Part shown: positions 43,447 through 54,844 of the stretch, one piece after another | Numbering within the stretch: the first letter of the stretch is position 1 | Layout of the letters: every line of letters starts with the position of its first letter | Source of the DNA: Gemmatimonadaceae bacterium | GTDB taxonomy: Bacteria; Gemmatimonadota; Gemmatimonadetes; Gemmatimonadales; Gemmatimonadaceae | NCBI GenBank assembly: GCA_019637445.1 | Contig: JAHBVS010000001.1 | Coordinates: 593,586 to 657,585, forward strand | Length of the DNA stretch: 64,000 nt | Direction: 5' to 3' | Translations under genes and position numbers: made by a program | Notes under the pieces: model-generated | What the model saw: only the letters and a program-made list of their open reading frames with translations | The model's database searches: none | Told to the model about the DNA's origin: nothing

Positions 43447-45155
43447 GGCTCACCCAGCGGCTCCTGCTGGGTGCATTCATCGTTGTCGGGTTCCTCTCGA
43501 TCGCGCTGGTCATCTTCGTGGACGGCCAGCTGCGGGACCGCCTGCGCGAGGACGCCGAGGGCTTTCTCTCGCGCGAGGCCACGCTGACCGGCGTCCTCTG
43601 GCAGCGCGAACCCGGCGACCCCGACGCGTTGGCCGACCGTGTCGGCCGGGCCCTTGGCCGACGCGTCACGCTGGTGGACTCCCTCGGCGTCGTCCTGGGG
43701 GACTCGGAGTTCGACGGCGAAGGCCTGGCCAACCTGCAGAACCATCGGCAACGGCCCGAGATCGCGCGGGCCTTCATCGAGCGGATCGGATCGAGCGCGC
43801 GCCCCTCGCCGTCCACGGGCGATGAGGAGCTGTATGTCGCCGTACTGGTCGAGGGCCGCGGCGTCGCGCGGGTCTCCATCCCGACCCAGAGCCTGGAGCA
43901 GGTGACCGACGCCGCCCGCCGCGACGTGCTCAAGGCGTCGCTCTTGGCGTTGCTTGGAGCGCTGGTCATCGCGTTCTTCTTCTCGCGCTCCGTGTCGCGG
44001 CCCGTCGAGGAACTGCGCGACGTCGCCGAGGCCTTGGCCGACGGCGACCTCGAACGCCGGCCCACGCTGCGCGCGCCGGGCGAGGTGGGCGACCTGCAGC
44101 AGGCCCTGCGCGAACTGGCGGCGCAGCTGTCGGCGCGCCTCCACGCCCTTGAGGCCGACGAGACGCTGCTGGTGCAGCTGACCGAGTCGCTGAACGAGGG
44201 CGTCATTGCCGTGGATACCTCGCGACGCGTCGTGCGCATCAACGAGACGGCGCGGCGCCTGCTGGGGATGCGGGCGCCCCTACCCTTCGCCGTGGACGAG
44301 CTGCCGCGCGACGTGGCGCTGCGCGAGGCGCTCTCGTCGGCCTTCGCCGGCGACACGACGGAGGGCGCCGAGTTGGTGATCTTCGGCCGTACGCTGAACA
44401 TCACCGCACGGCCGCTCACGGGCGGCGGCGCGGTGCTCGCCTTGTTCGACCTGACGCGCGTGCGCCGGCTCGAGGCCGTGCGGCGTGACTTTGTGGCGAA
44501 CGTGTCGCACGAACTGCGCACGCCGCTGACCATCGTCGGCGGATTTGCGGAGACGATGGTGGAGGAGGAAGTCCCCAGCGATGTGCGCCGCCAGTTCGCC
44601 GAACGCATCCTCGGCAACACCCGGCGAATGCAGCGCATCGTCGACGACCTGCTCGACCTCTCGCGCATCGAGTCAGGTGGCTGGAAGCCCAATCCGCAGC
44701 CGATCGACCTCGTGGCGATGGTCAGCGAGGTGTTCCAGGCCGCCCGCGATGCGGCCGACCGCAAGGGACTCTCGCTGCATACGGAGATCCCGCCGGCCCA
44801 GTCGACCGTGTACGCCGATGCCACGGCGCTGCGACAGGTGGTCGGCAACCTGGTCGACAATGCGGTGCGCCACACCACGTCGGGCCACGTGACCGTGTTT
44901 GCGGCGCCGCACGAACGGGGCACCATCGTAGGCGTGCGCGACACCGGCAGCGGCATCGCGGCCGAGCACCTGCCGCGGATCTTCGAGCGCTTTTATCGCG
45001 TTGATCCGGGCCGTGCGCGTGAGGAAGGCGGCACGGGGCTTGGCCTGGCGATCGTGAAGCACCTCGTGGAGGCGCACGGGGGGCGCGCGCGCGCGGAGTC
45101 CGAGGTGGGCGCGGGAACCACCATTACGGCCCTGTTCCCGGCCGCCTCGGCGTAG
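43443..45155 (+). CDS. phoR: PhoR-like sensor histidine kinase
   Basis: A 570-residue kinase: membrane helix (8-27), periplasmic part (28-162, longer than in enteric PhoR), second helix (163-181), HAMP (182-235), PAS (about 236-340), HisKA with His356 in VANVSHELRTPLTIV, and HATPase with VGNLVDNAVRHT, DTGSGIAAEHLP and GGTGLGLAIVKHLVEAHGG. A substantial sensor domain suggests a signal read outside the membrane, besides contact with PhoU. GTG start overlaps phoB by four bases. Confidence 0.9.
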   Translation: MRLTQRLLLGAFIVVGFLSIALVIFVDGQLRDRLREDAEGFLSREATLTGVLWQREPGDPDALADRVGRALGRRVTLVDSLGVVLGDSEFDGEGLANLQNHRQRPEIARAFIERIGSSARPSPSTGDEELYVAVLVEGRGVARVSIPTQSLEQVTDAARRDVLKASLLALLGALVIAFFFSRSVSRPVEELRDVAEALADGDLERRPTLRAPGEVGDLQQALRELAAQLSARLHALEADETLLVQLTESLNEGVIAVDTSRRVVRINETARRLLGMRAPLPFAVDELPRDVALREALSSAFAGDTTEGAELVIFGRTLNITARPLTGGGAVLALFDLTRVRRLEAVRRDFVANVSHELRTPLTIVGGFAETMVEEEVPSDVRRQFAERILGNTRRMQRIVDDLLDLSRIESGGWKPNPQPIDLVAMVSEVFQAARDAADRKGLSLHTEIPPAQSTVYADATALRQVVGNLVDNAVRHTTSGHVTVFAAPHERGTIVGVRDTGSGIAAEHLPRIFERFYRVDPGRAREEGGTGLGLAIVKHLVEAHGGRARAESEVGAGTTITALFPAASA

Positions 45156-45215
45156 AGCCAGCGCGGGCGGCAATCGCCGCGATTGTCACGCAAGCTGCCC
45201 CGCATCACGGGGGCC

Positions 45216-45233
45216 GTTACACGTTCGTTGCAG
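45216..45233 (+). promoter_or_regulatory. Candidate Pho-box upstream of the TonB receptor
   Basis: GTTACAC-GTTC-GTTGCAG is a 7-bp direct repeat with a 4-bp spacer, the 11-bp period of PhoB sites, about 100 bp before the receptor ATG. TTGTCAC at 45183-45189 stands 33 bp (three periods) upstream. A similar CGTTACA core precedes the porin and the PhoU-like operon. Binding is inferred. Confidence 0.45.
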
Positions 45234-45334
45234 TTCCGTGGGAGGTCCGGTACCGGGTCTCGGGAGATTTGTGGTGTTCGGCGAGGGGTCCTGCGCCGGA
45301 CCACCAACCTTTCCGCTTATCCCACGAGACGCCA

Positions 45335-48097
45335 ATGCGCCGTGTTCTGTTTGTTCTTCTTGCTGGCCTGACCCTCACTGCCCCACTCAGCGCGCAGACG
45401 CCGACTGCGGGCCGCATCGTCGGCCGCGTGGTCGATGCCTCGAGCGGCGCCGGACTCGCCGAGGCGGGCATCCAGGTCGTCGGCACGACGATCGGTACGC
45501 GCTCCGGCGTGGACGGCCAGTTCTCCATCGCCGGCGTGCCGGCCGGAACGGTCACACTGATCGTGCGCCGCATCGGCTACGCGCAGAAGACCATCACCGG
45601 CCTGTTCCTCGAGGCCGGCAAGACGGTCGAGCAGAACGTCGCGCTCGAGCAGGCCAGCGTCGAACTGACGGCGCAGGTCGTGACCGCCGCCGCCGAGCGC
45701 GGCACGGTGGGTGAGGCGCTGGACGCGCAGAAGAACTCCATCAACGTCGTCAACAGCGTGACGTCCGAGCAGATCGCCAAGAGCCCCGACGGCGACGCGG
45801 CGCAGGCCGTGCAGCGCGTGTCGGGTGTGAGCGTGCAGGACGGCAAGTATGTGTTCGTCCGCGGCCTCGGCGAGCGGTACACGCAGGCCTCGCTCAACGG
45901 CGCGCGGATTCCTTCCCCGGAGCCGGAGAAGAAGGTCGTGCCGCTGGACCTGTTCCCGGCCGGCCTGCTGCAGACGATCACGACCGTGAAGACCTTCACG
46001 CCGGACCAGCCGGGTGACTTCTCGGGCGCGCAGGTGGACATCCAGACCAAGGAGTTCCCGGCGCAGCGCACCTGGGCGATGAGCACCAGCGTGGGCGGCT
46101 CGGACGCCGTGGTCGGTCGCAAGCTCCTGATGCCGATCCGCGTCGGTGGCGACCTGGTGGCGAACGGCGCGGTGCCGCGCTCGCTGCCCGGCTTCATCCA
46201 GCAGTACGGCAACTTCTCCAGCAGCGTGCCTGGACAGGCGGACTACAACCGGATGGTCTCGGACTTCCGCAACGCCTGGTCGCCGCGCGGGCAGGAGGGC
46301 GGCCTCAACGGCTCGACCTCGCTGTCGGTCGGCGGCAACGATCCAGTCTTTGGTCGTCGCATCGGTTATCTCGTGAGCGGCACCTATTCGTACGGCCAGG
46401 AAGCGCGCGTGGACAACGTGCGCGCGCTGGCGCTGGCGCAGTCGGGCGCGACACCGTCGGCAATCGACCGCTACACCGGCGACGTCGGCAAGCAGTCGGT
46501 GCTCTGGGGCGGCCTGGCGAACTTCTCGACGCTGCTGGGCTCGCGCACGCGCCTCGCGCTGAACAACACCTACAACCGCACGATGGACTCGGAGGCCCGC
46601 CGCGAGGAGGGCGTCTCGGAGAACATTGGCATCCCCTTCATCATCACGCGGCAGAAGTATGTGGAGCGGAGCATCCGCTCCTCGCAGCTGCTGCTGCAGA
46701 GCGACCTGACGACGAACCAGAAGTTCGAGGCCGCCATCACGGCGTCGGGCGTGACGCGCAAGGAGCCGGACCGCTCGGAGTTCGTGCAGGCGATCTTCAC
46801 CGACCCGGGCACGGGCGCCCCGATGGCGCCGCAGTGGTTCGCCGCGTCCAACGAGGGCGCGGTGCGCACCTTCGCGGACCTCCGGGAGTCGGGCATCGAG
46901 GGTCGCGCGCACTGGCGCATCCAGTTCGGCGAGCCGGGCCGCTCGACGGCTCTCAAGGTGGGCGGCCTCGGCCGCCACGCCGGCCGCGACGCCATCAACA
47001 CGGCGTACAGCATCAATGGCTCGGGCCTCACGCAGGCGGACCGCGAGCTGGCGCCCGAGCAGATTTTCGCGCGCTACCTGAACAGCTCCGACAACGTCTG
47101 GCGCGTGACGCCGATCGGCGTCGGCGGTTCCTACGACGCCAGCGACTACCTCTTCGCCGGCTTCGCGATGGTGGAGAAGGAGTTCGGGCCGAAGTGGCAG
47201 CTGATCACCGGCGCGCGCGCCGAGTATTCGGACGTGCTGGTGCGCTCGGAGCCGACGGTCGGCGCCCGCACCTCGACGAACCCGACGTTCATGGACGTGC
47301 TGCCGGCCATAGCCATCACGTATCGCCCGGGCCAGCGCACGAACATCCGTCTCTCGGCGTCGCAGACGGTGTCGCGGCCGGAGTACCGTGAGCTCGCGCC
47401 GATCCAGTACCGCGAGGTCATCGGCTTCGACAACGTGATCGGCAACCCGAACCTCCAGCGCGCGCTGATCCAGAACTACGACCTGCGCTGGGAGTTCTAT
47501 CCCTCGCAGGGCGAGGTGATCAGCCTGGCCGCCTTCGCCAAGCGCTTCACCGACCCCATCGAGCGCGTGTACATCGGCTCGTCAGGTACGCGCATCATCA
47601 CCTTCGTGAACGCGAAGGGCGCCGACAACTTCGGCCTCGAGCTGGAGGCACGGAAGTTCCTCGACTTTATCAACCCCTACCTGGCCAACATGGCGGTGAC
47701 CACGAACGCCACGGTGATGGCGTCGGAAATTCGTCTCGACGCGACCTCGGCGTCGGTGACCAACGCCAACCGCGCGATGGTGGGCCAGGCCCCGTACATG
47801 TTCAACGCCGGCCTGCAGTGGACGTCGAACTCGGGCGGCACCAGCGCCTCGGTGCTGTACAACGTCGTCGGCAAGCGCATCACGGACGCCGGCGAGATCC
47901 CGCTGCCGAACGTCGAGGAGCTCGAGCGCCACATCGTCGACTTCTCGCTGCGCTTCCCGGTGACGGAGCAGATCAGCGCCCGCTTCGATGCGAAGAACCT
48001 GCTCGACGCGCCGTACCGCATCGTACAGGGTCCGGTGACGCGCGAGTCGTATCGCGTGGGCCGCGGCTTCACGCTGGGGCTGAACTGGCGCCCGTAG
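45335..48097 (+). CDS. TonB-dependent outer-membrane receptor with carboxypeptidase-like domain
   Basis: A 920-residue receptor. Signal MRRVLFVLLAGLTLTAPLSA, an N-terminal carboxypeptidase regulatory-like domain (AGRIVGRVVDASSGAGLAEA, about 26-105), plug (about 130-245, with VSGVSVQDGKYVFVRGLGE), then a 22-strand-type barrel ending in FTLGLNWRP. Between phoR and pstS, behind a possible Pho-box and ahead of a strong terminator, it is likely a phosphate-starvation receptor for a phosphorus compound too large for porins. The substrate is not known. ATG 45335. Confidence 0.88.
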   Translation: MRRVLFVLLAGLTLTAPLSAQTPTAGRIVGRVVDASSGAGLAEAGIQVVGTTIGTRSGVDGQFSIAGVPAGTVTLIVRRIGYAQKTITGLFLEAGKTVEQNVALEQASVELTAQVVTAAAERGTVGEALDAQKNSINVVNSVTSEQIAKSPDGDAAQAVQRVSGVSVQDGKYVFVRGLGERYTQASLNGARIPSPEPEKKVVPLDLFPAGLLQTITTVKTFTPDQPGDFSGAQVDIQTKEFPAQRTWAMSTSVGGSDAVVGRKLLMPIRVGGDLVANGAVPRSLPGFIQQYGNFSSSVPGQADYNRMVSDFRNAWSPRGQEGGLNGSTSLSVGGNDPVFGRRIGYLVSGTYSYGQEARVDNVRALALAQSGATPSAIDRYTGDVGKQSVLWGGLANFSTLLGSRTRLALNNTYNRTMDSEARREEGVSENIGIPFIITRQKYVERSIRSSQLLLQSDLTTNQKFEAAITASGVTRKEPDRSEFVQAIFTDPGTGAPMAPQWFAASNEGAVRTFADLRESGIEGRAHWRIQFGEPGRSTALKVGGLGRHAGRDAINTAYSINGSGLTQADRELAPEQIFARYLNSSDNVWRVTPIGVGGSYDASDYLFAGFAMVEKEFGPKWQLITGARAEYSDVLVRSEPTVGARTSTNPTFMDVLPAIAITYRPGQRTNIRLSASQTVSRPEYRELAPIQYREVIGFDNVIGNPNLQRALIQNYDLRWEFYPSQGEVISLAAFAKRFTDPIERVYIGSSGTRIITFVNAKGADNFGLELEARKFLDFINPYLANMAVTTNATVMASEIRLDATSASVTNANRAMVGQAPYMFNAGLQWTSNSGGTSASVLYNVVGKRITDAGEIPLPNVEELERHIVDFSLRFPVTEQISARFDAKNLLDAPYRIVQGPVTRESYRVGRGFTLGLNWRP

Positions 48098-48140
48098 CAT
48101 CGCAACGCGGCGGTCGCGCCGCTGTGACTGGGCTGTGACG

Positions 48141-48175
48141 AAAGCGCCATCGTGCAGAGACACGATGGCGCTTTT
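48141..48175 (+). terminator. Strong intrinsic terminator after the TonB receptor
   Basis: Perfect 14-bp arms (48141-48154 and 48161-48174) with loop CAGAGA, followed by a T-run (TTTT, 48172-48175). This is a textbook terminator 44 bases after the receptor stop. Confidence 0.9.
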
Positions 48176-48240
48176 GTACTGATGTGCCCGTCACGCGACG
48201 CCCACGAAGGCGCGCCCACTTCCATTCCACTGGAACCCCA

Positions 48241-49653
<1,413 letters not shown>

Positions 49654-49667
49654 CCCAGTAGATTGTG

Positions 49668-49722
49668 GGAGCGGCCGGTGCCCGGATCCGGGCGCCGGCC
49701 GCTCCGGCATTCACGACCTTTT
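49668..49722 (+). terminator. Very stable intrinsic terminator
   Basis: Bases 49668-49705 form an almost perfect 19-bp stem (one T-G pair) with no loop to speak of, and ACCTTTTT follows at 49716-49722. It ends the beta-helix lipoprotein transcript ahead of the next lipoprotein gene. Confidence 0.85.
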
Positions 49723-49725
49723 TCC

Positions 49726-50331
49726 ATGCGCAACGTCCTTCCCTTTCTCATCGCGCTGGTGGCTGTCGTTGGCTGTGACCGCAACCGCAGCGAGCAGGCC
49801 GCGTCCGACGTCCCACACCAGGAAGTCCACGTGGACAGCGCGCTGCCGATCGACACGCTGCTGGCCCGGTTCCGGGCCACGGTGGCGGATACGCCCCGCC
49901 GCCTGGACGGCGGCGCGCGCGATGCCGAGGCGCTGACGCGTGCCCTGCTGACGGCGCTGCAAGAGCAGGACACGGCGGCGCTCCGTCAGCTGGTGCTCAC
50001 CCGCAGCGAGTTCGCCTGGCTGTACTATCCGCACACGAAGTTCACGGCGCCGCCGTATGAGCTCGGGCCCGAGCTGCTCTGGTTCCAGCTGCAGTTGGCC
50101 AGCGAGAAGGGGGCCACGCGCCTCGTGCGCCGCTACGGCGGCTCGTCGCTCCGCTTCGAGGCGCTCGAGTGCCCGGACAGTGTCAGCGTCGAAGGGCCGA
50201 ACCGTGTGGTCACCGGGTGCCGAGTCCGATTCGCGGCCGCCGACTCCGCCGCGCGGACCATGCGGCTGTTCGGGTCATTGCTGGAGCGCGACGGACGCGT
50301 CAAGTTCGTGACGTATGCCAATGACCTGTAG
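49726..50331 (+). CDS. Lipoprotein of unknown function
   Basis: A 201-residue lipoprotein (LVAVVGC, Cys17). The body has ALTRALLTALQEQDTAALRQ, FAWLYYPHTKFTAPPYEL, WFQLQLASEKGATRLVRR, VVTGCRVRF and a C-terminal LFGSLLERDGRVKFVTYAN. There is no known domain to me; the pattern suggests an alpha/beta NTF2-like fold. It ends 6 bp before pstS, so it likely belongs to the phosphate operon. Confidence 0.7.
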   Translation: MRNVLPFLIALVAVVGCDRNRSEQAASDVPHQEVHVDSALPIDTLLARFRATVADTPRRLDGGARDAEALTRALLTALQEQDTAALRQLVLTRSEFAWLYYPHTKFTAPPYELGPELLWFQLQLASEKGATRLVRRYGGSSLRFEALECPDSVSVEGPNRVVTGCRVRFAAADSAARTMRLFGSLLERDGRVKFVTYANDL

Positions 50332-50337
50332 GTCGGC

Positions 50338-51435
50338 TTGACCGTCCCGCCGCGCTCCCGTGTCCTCCTGCAGTCCGTCGCCTTCGGGTGGCTGGGACTG
50401 CTGGTCGGCTTTGCTGTCGGCGTCGAATGGATTCGTTCGCGGAGCGAGCCGCCGCTTCCCTCGGGCGGCATCGACCTGACCGGCGCCGGCGCCACCCTGC
50501 CGTTCCCACTCTACCGGCGGTGGTTCCAGGAGTACGGCCGCCAAAGCGGCGTGGCGATCAACTACTACTCGGTGGGGAGCGCCGAAGGCATCCGCATGGT
50601 GCTCGCCGGCGACACGGACTTTGGCGCTGCCGACCGTCCGCTGACCGCCGCCGAGCGCACGAGAGCCAGCTGTGGAGCCGTGGAGATTCCCACTGTGCTC
50701 GGTGCGGTCGCGGTGGCCTACCGCGTGCCGGGGCTCTCGGCGCCACTGCGCCTCGACGCGGAGACGCTCGCCGACATCTTCCTTGGCCGCGTGACGCGCT
50801 GGGATGACGCGCCGATCCAGGCGCTGAACCCTGGGCTTCGCCTGCCGGCGTTGGAGATCCGTCCGGTACGGCGCGCCCGCGTCACCGGGACGGGCGCTGT
50901 CTTCAACCGCTACCTCGCGGCGAGCCTGCGCTGGCGCGCCGCCGAGGCGGCCGGCGGCCCCCAAACCGGTAGTGAGGCGGTGGAGGGCAACGAGGGCATC
51001 ACGGCCGCGATTGCCGCGCGCGACGGTGCCATCGGTGCGGTGGAGTTGACCTACGCGCAGCAGGCGCGGCTAGCCGTGGCGAACCTGCGCAATGCCGCCG
51101 GCGAATACGTGGCACCGAGCTCGTCATCGGTGGCCGCGGCGGCACGCAGCATCAGCGATCCGAGCACGACGGACACGCTCCCGGGCCTCGTGAACAGCGG
51201 AGGCGCCGATGCGTACCCCGTCGTCGCCCTCACGCGCATCATCGTGGACGGGGTCCTCCGTGACGCGGCGACGACGGCGCATTTCGTCTCCTTTGCGCAG
51301 TGGGCGCTGCGCGACGGGGCCAACCTCGCGACTGAACTTGGATACGCGCCGCTTCCGGAGTCGGTGCGGGCACGCGAACTGCGCTACCTGGCGACGCTGA
51401 CGCCGGGCGCCTGCCCCGCTCCGGCCCGTCGATGA
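50338..51435 (+). CDS. PstS-like phosphate-binding protein
   Basis: A 365-residue periplasmic binding protein tethered by an N-terminal membrane helix (VAFGWLGLLVGFAVGVEWI). PstS features: LTGAGATLPFPLYRRWFQEY, NYYSVGSAEGIRMV, DFGAADRPLT, ETLADIFLGRVTRWDD, VTGTGAVFNRYL (where PstS usually has SGT), EGNEGITAAI and a late AYPVVALTRIIV. TTG start. No pstC, pstA or pstB follows; it would pass phosphate to another system or act as sensor with PhoR. Its stop overlaps the next ATG. Confidence 0.85.
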   Translation: MTVPPRSRVLLQSVAFGWLGLLVGFAVGVEWIRSRSEPPLPSGGIDLTGAGATLPFPLYRRWFQEYGRQSGVAINYYSVGSAEGIRMVLAGDTDFGAADRPLTAAERTRASCGAVEIPTVLGAVAVAYRVPGLSAPLRLDAETLADIFLGRVTRWDDAPIQALNPGLRLPALEIRPVRRARVTGTGAVFNRYLAASLRWRAAEAAGGPQTGSEAVEGNEGITAAIAARDGAIGAVELTYAQQARLAVANLRNAAGEYVAPSSSSVAAAARSISDPSTTDTLPGLVNSGGADAYPVVALTRIIVDGVLRDAATTAHFVSFAQWALRDGANLATELGYAPLPESVRARELRYLATLTPGACPAPARR

Positions 51436-53045
51436 ACCTGCCCAAGTCGGGCGGCGATGGTCCGTACCGCTCCGCGCAGGAGGAGCGCGACATTCGCATT
51501 GCCGCCATCGACATCGGCTCGAACTCGATCCGGCAAATCGTCGCCGATGTGTCGCCCGAGGGCAGCATCCGCGTGGTGGATGAACTGAAGGCCGCGCCGC
51601 GCCTTGGCGCCGGCCTCGCGGAGACAGGTCGACTCGGCGAGCGGAATATCGAGGAAGCCGTCGCCGCACTCGTGCGGATGGCGACGCTTGCGCGGCAGAT
51701 TGGGGCCAAGAAGGTGGAGACGGTCGCCACGAGCGCGGTGCGCGACGCCAGCAACGGGGCGGAGTTCATCAGCCGCGTGCGGCGCGAGGCAGGCCTGCGC
51801 GTGCGCATCCTCGTCGGCGAGGAGGAGGCACGGCTCGCCTTCCGCTCCGCGCTGGCGCACTTCGAGCTGGGCGTCGGCCGCTCGGTGGTGATGGACATCG
51901 GCGGCGGTTCGCTGGAACTGGCGCTGGCTGCCGAGGGACTGGTGGAGCGGCTGATCACCTTCCCCTTCGGGGCGATCCGACTGACGGAGCGCTTCCTCGA
52001 CGGCAAGCCATCGTCAAAGGGCGTGAAGAAGCTGCGGAAGTACGTGCGGGTAGCGATTCGCAAGGCTCTGCCGGTGCGGGATTGGCGCGGCGCGATGGTC
52101 ATCGGATCCGGCGGCACCTTCACGAACCTCGCGGGCATGTTCCTCGCGCGGCAAGGCATCCGGGTGAAGAGCGTCCACGGGACGCACATCCCGCGGCACG
52201 AGCTCGAGCACATCCTCGAGCAACTGGCGTCGATGACGCCGGACGAGCGGTTGGAGGTGGAAGGGCTCAACGCCGGTCGCGCGGACATCATCGTGGCTGG
52301 TCTCGCCGTCGCGGCGGAGGTGTTGGCGCGCATTGAACCGCGCGAGCTCACTGCGTCGGGCTACGGCATCCGCGAAGGGCTGTTGCTCGAGACTGCGCGC
52401 GTGATGCCGGTGATCGCCGACCCGGGCGAGGCCCGCGAGCGCTCGGTGCGTGCCTTCGCCGAACGCTGCCACTACGAGGCCCCGCACTCGAAGCACGTGC
52501 AGCGCCTTGCCCTGCAGCTGTTCGACGCGATCGGCGCGCGCATCGGCTGCGCGCCCGAGGAGCGGCAGACGCTCTCCGACGCGGCGCTGTTGCACGACGT
52601 CGGCTACCACATCAACTACCAGGGACACCACAAGCACTCGTACCATCTGATCCAGCACGCGGACTTGCTCGGCATCGCGCCGGAAGAGCAGATCGTCATT
52701 GCCCACGTCGCGCGGTATCATCGCGGCAACGAGCCGCGGCGGAAGCACGCCGAGTACTGGGCCCTTGAAGGCTCGACGCGCGAGCGCATTCGACGCCTGA
52801 GCGCACTGCTGCGTGTGGCGGATGGTCTCGACCGCGGCCACGTGGGGGCCGTGGACCGCGTGAAGGTGCGCTGGCTCGAACGCGCCGTGCGGATCACCCC
52901 GGTGCCGCGGCGCCCAAATGCGCATCTCCGGCTCGAACTCTGGGGTGGTAGCCGAAAGTCCCAGCTCCTGGCCGAGATGGCCGGGAAGCCGGTGGAGTTG
53001 GTGGGCCCCGACGCGACCGTGTATACCGCCGACAGCGCCGAATAG
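51432..53045 (+). CDS. Exopolyphosphatase / guanosine pentaphosphate phosphatase family
   Basis: A 537-residue enzyme of the actin-like fold: IAAIDIGSNSIRQIVADV, VATSAVRDASNG, VGEEEARLAFRSAL, VMDIGGGSLELAL and VIGSGGTFTNLAG, followed by an HD-type C-terminal domain (ALLHDVGYHINYQGHH, about 395-410). It would release phosphate from polyphosphate or hydrolyse pppGpp. ATG overlaps the pstS stop (ATGA), so the two are coupled. It is the counterpart of the polyphosphate kinase on the opposite strand. Confidence 0.93.
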   Translation: MNLPKSGGDGPYRSAQEERDIRIAAIDIGSNSIRQIVADVSPEGSIRVVDELKAAPRLGAGLAETGRLGERNIEEAVAALVRMATLARQIGAKKVETVATSAVRDASNGAEFISRVRREAGLRVRILVGEEEARLAFRSALAHFELGVGRSVVMDIGGGSLELALAAEGLVERLITFPFGAIRLTERFLDGKPSSKGVKKLRKYVRVAIRKALPVRDWRGAMVIGSGGTFTNLAGMFLARQGIRVKSVHGTHIPRHELEHILEQLASMTPDERLEVEGLNAGRADIIVAGLAVAAEVLARIEPRELTASGYGIREGLLLETARVMPVIADPGEARERSVRAFAERCHYEAPHSKHVQRLALQLFDAIGARIGCAPEERQTLSDAALLHDVGYHINYQGHHKHSYHLIQHADLLGIAPEEQIVIAHVARYHRGNEPRRKHAEYWALEGSTRERIRRLSALLRVADGLDRGHVGAVDRVKVRWLERAVRITPVPRRPNAHLRLELWGGSRKSQLLAEMAGKPVELVGPDATVYTADSAE

Positions 53046-53204
53046 CCGGACGCGACCTCGCCCGCTGTGCAGGGTTCCCCGACAGCGGTGAACAAGCCAG
53101 CCGCCCGTCCGACACTCAGTGACAAGTGACCGACGACCTGGCCTATCACTCCCGGTAGTCAGATGCCGCCGGCCACTGCCCAACCCTCCTGAGGCAGACC
53201 GGCA

Positions 53205-54791
53205 ATGGCAACTCCCGTACATCGCAAGTTCGAGTCCGAGCGCAAGCGCTCATCGCTCACGCTGACGGGTCGCGAGGTCGAGATGCGGGACGGCAGCACC
53301 CTCGTCACGCGCACCGACCTGACGGGCAAGATCACCTACGCGAACGACGAGTTCGTGGAGATCTCCGGCTACACGCGCGAGGAGCTGATCGGCCGCCCGC
53401 ACAGCATGATCCGCAACCCGATCATGCCGCGCAGCGCCTTCCTTGACTTGTGGGACACCATCCAGGCCGGTCGCCCGTGGAACGGGATGGTGGTCAATCG
53501 CTGCAAGAACGGCGACCACTACTGGGTGGACGCCAACGTGGCCGCCATCGTCGAGAACGGCCAGCACGTGGGGTACATGTCCGTGCGCCGCAAGCCGACG
53601 CGTGAGATGGTGCGTCGCGCCGATGACCTGTACCGCAAGGTGCTCGACGACCAGGCGACGTTCCCCTTCACCGCGCGCAAGGTCGTGTCCGTGCGGCGCA
53701 GGGCGGATGTCGCATTCACCGCGGCGGCCGCGCTGTCCCTCGCTGGCGTCGTCGGCGTCGTGCTGGGCGCTCCGGTGGCCTTTGCGGCCGCCGTCGGGGT
53801 CGGCATCGTCACGGCGATGGTCTACGCCCGCAAGGTCGTGGTGAGCGTCGTGACGCCGCTCGATGACGCGGCCGCCGTGGCCGGCCGCATCGCTACCGGC
53901 GACCTCACCGCGCGCATCGACCACACGCGCGGCGACGAAGTCGGCCGCGTGCAGCAGCAGCTGCTCGCGATGCTGATCAACACCGCCGGCCTGCTCGTGC
54001 AGATTCGCGAGAGCTCACAGACGGTGAATGGCTCCGCCGTGTCGATCGGGCGCACCAGCGAAAGCATTGAGACCGGGGCCCGCGACATCGCCGGCCAGGC
54101 GAGCTCGATTGCCTCGGCGGCCACGCAGATGAGCCAGACGCTGATGTCGCTCTCGGCGGGCACCGAGGAGATGTCGGTCTCGGTGGACGAGGTCGCCAAG
54201 CAGGCGGCGGATGCGGCGCGCGTGGCGCAGGCGGCGGCGGAACAGGCGGAACTGGCGCAGCGCACGCTGTCCCAGCTGCAGTCCGATGCGCAGGCCATCG
54301 AGTCGGTGGTGGAGAGCATCACGCAGATCGCGGCCAAGACCAACCTGCTCGCGCTCAACGCCACCATCGAGGCCACGGCAGCAGGCAACGCGGGCAAGGG
54401 CTTCGCGGTCGTGGCCTCGGAGGTGAAGGAACTGGCGCGTCAAGCCGCCATCAGCGCCAACGACATCAAGTCGAAGGTGGTGGGGATGCAGCGCAGCTCG
54501 CAGGACTCGATGAAGGTGATGACCGACATCCTCGAGGTGTTCGCCAACGTGCGGTCGATTTCGGTGACGATCGCCGCGGCGGTGGAGCAGCAGTCAGTGA
54601 CGACGCGCGAGATCGCGTCGAACGTGCACGACACGACGGGCGCCGCGAACGAGGTGGCGCGCAATATCGAGACGATCTCCGCCTCGTCCACCCAGGCGGC
54701 GTCGAGCGCCGGCGAGGCCTTGGAGGTCGCCCGCGGTTTCCGCGGCCTGGCCGAGGACCTGGACCGCACCGTCAAGCGTTTCGCGATCTGA
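53205..54791 (+). CDS. Aer-like methyl-accepting chemotaxis protein with PAS domain
   Basis: A 528-residue chemoreceptor. PAS (about 25-130: [20 protein letters not shown]), a short hairpin of two membrane helices (about 168-208), HAMP (about 210-262) and a cytoplasmic signalling coiled coil with hairpin tip [19 protein letters not shown]. The layout is that of Aer, where the PAS holds FAD and senses redox; flavin ligands here are not proven. No cheA, cheW or flagellar genes are in the window. It ends 54 bp from the convergent ppk gene. Confidence 0.92.
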   Translation: MATPVHRKFESERKRSSLTLTGREVEMRDGSTLVTRTDLTGKITYANDEFVEISGYTREELIGRPHSMIRNPIMPRSAFLDLWDTIQAGRPWNGMVVNRCKNGDHYWVDANVAAIVENGQHVGYMSVRRKPTREMVRRADDLYRKVLDDQATFPFTARKVVSVRRRADVAFTAAAALSLAGVVGVVLGAPVAFAAAVGVGIVTAMVYARKVVVSVVTPLDDAAAVAGRIATGDLTARIDHTRGDEVGRVQQQLLAMLINTAGLLVQIRESSQTVNGSAVSIGRTSESIETGARDIAGQASSIASAATQMSQTLMSLSAGTEEMSVSVDEVAKQAADAARVAQAAAEQAELAQRTLSQLQSDAQAIESVVESITQIAAKTNLLALNATIEATAAGNAGKGFAVVASEVKELARQAAISANDIKSKVVGMQRSSQDSMKVMTDILEVFANVRSISVTIAAAVEQQSVTTREIASNVHDTTGAANEVARNIETISASSTQAASSAGEALEVARGFRGLAEDLDRTVKRFAI

Positions 54792-54844
54792 CCGGAGGGG
54801 GCAGACGCGGGACTGGGCGCCGTGGGACTGCGGTCCTGCGGCGC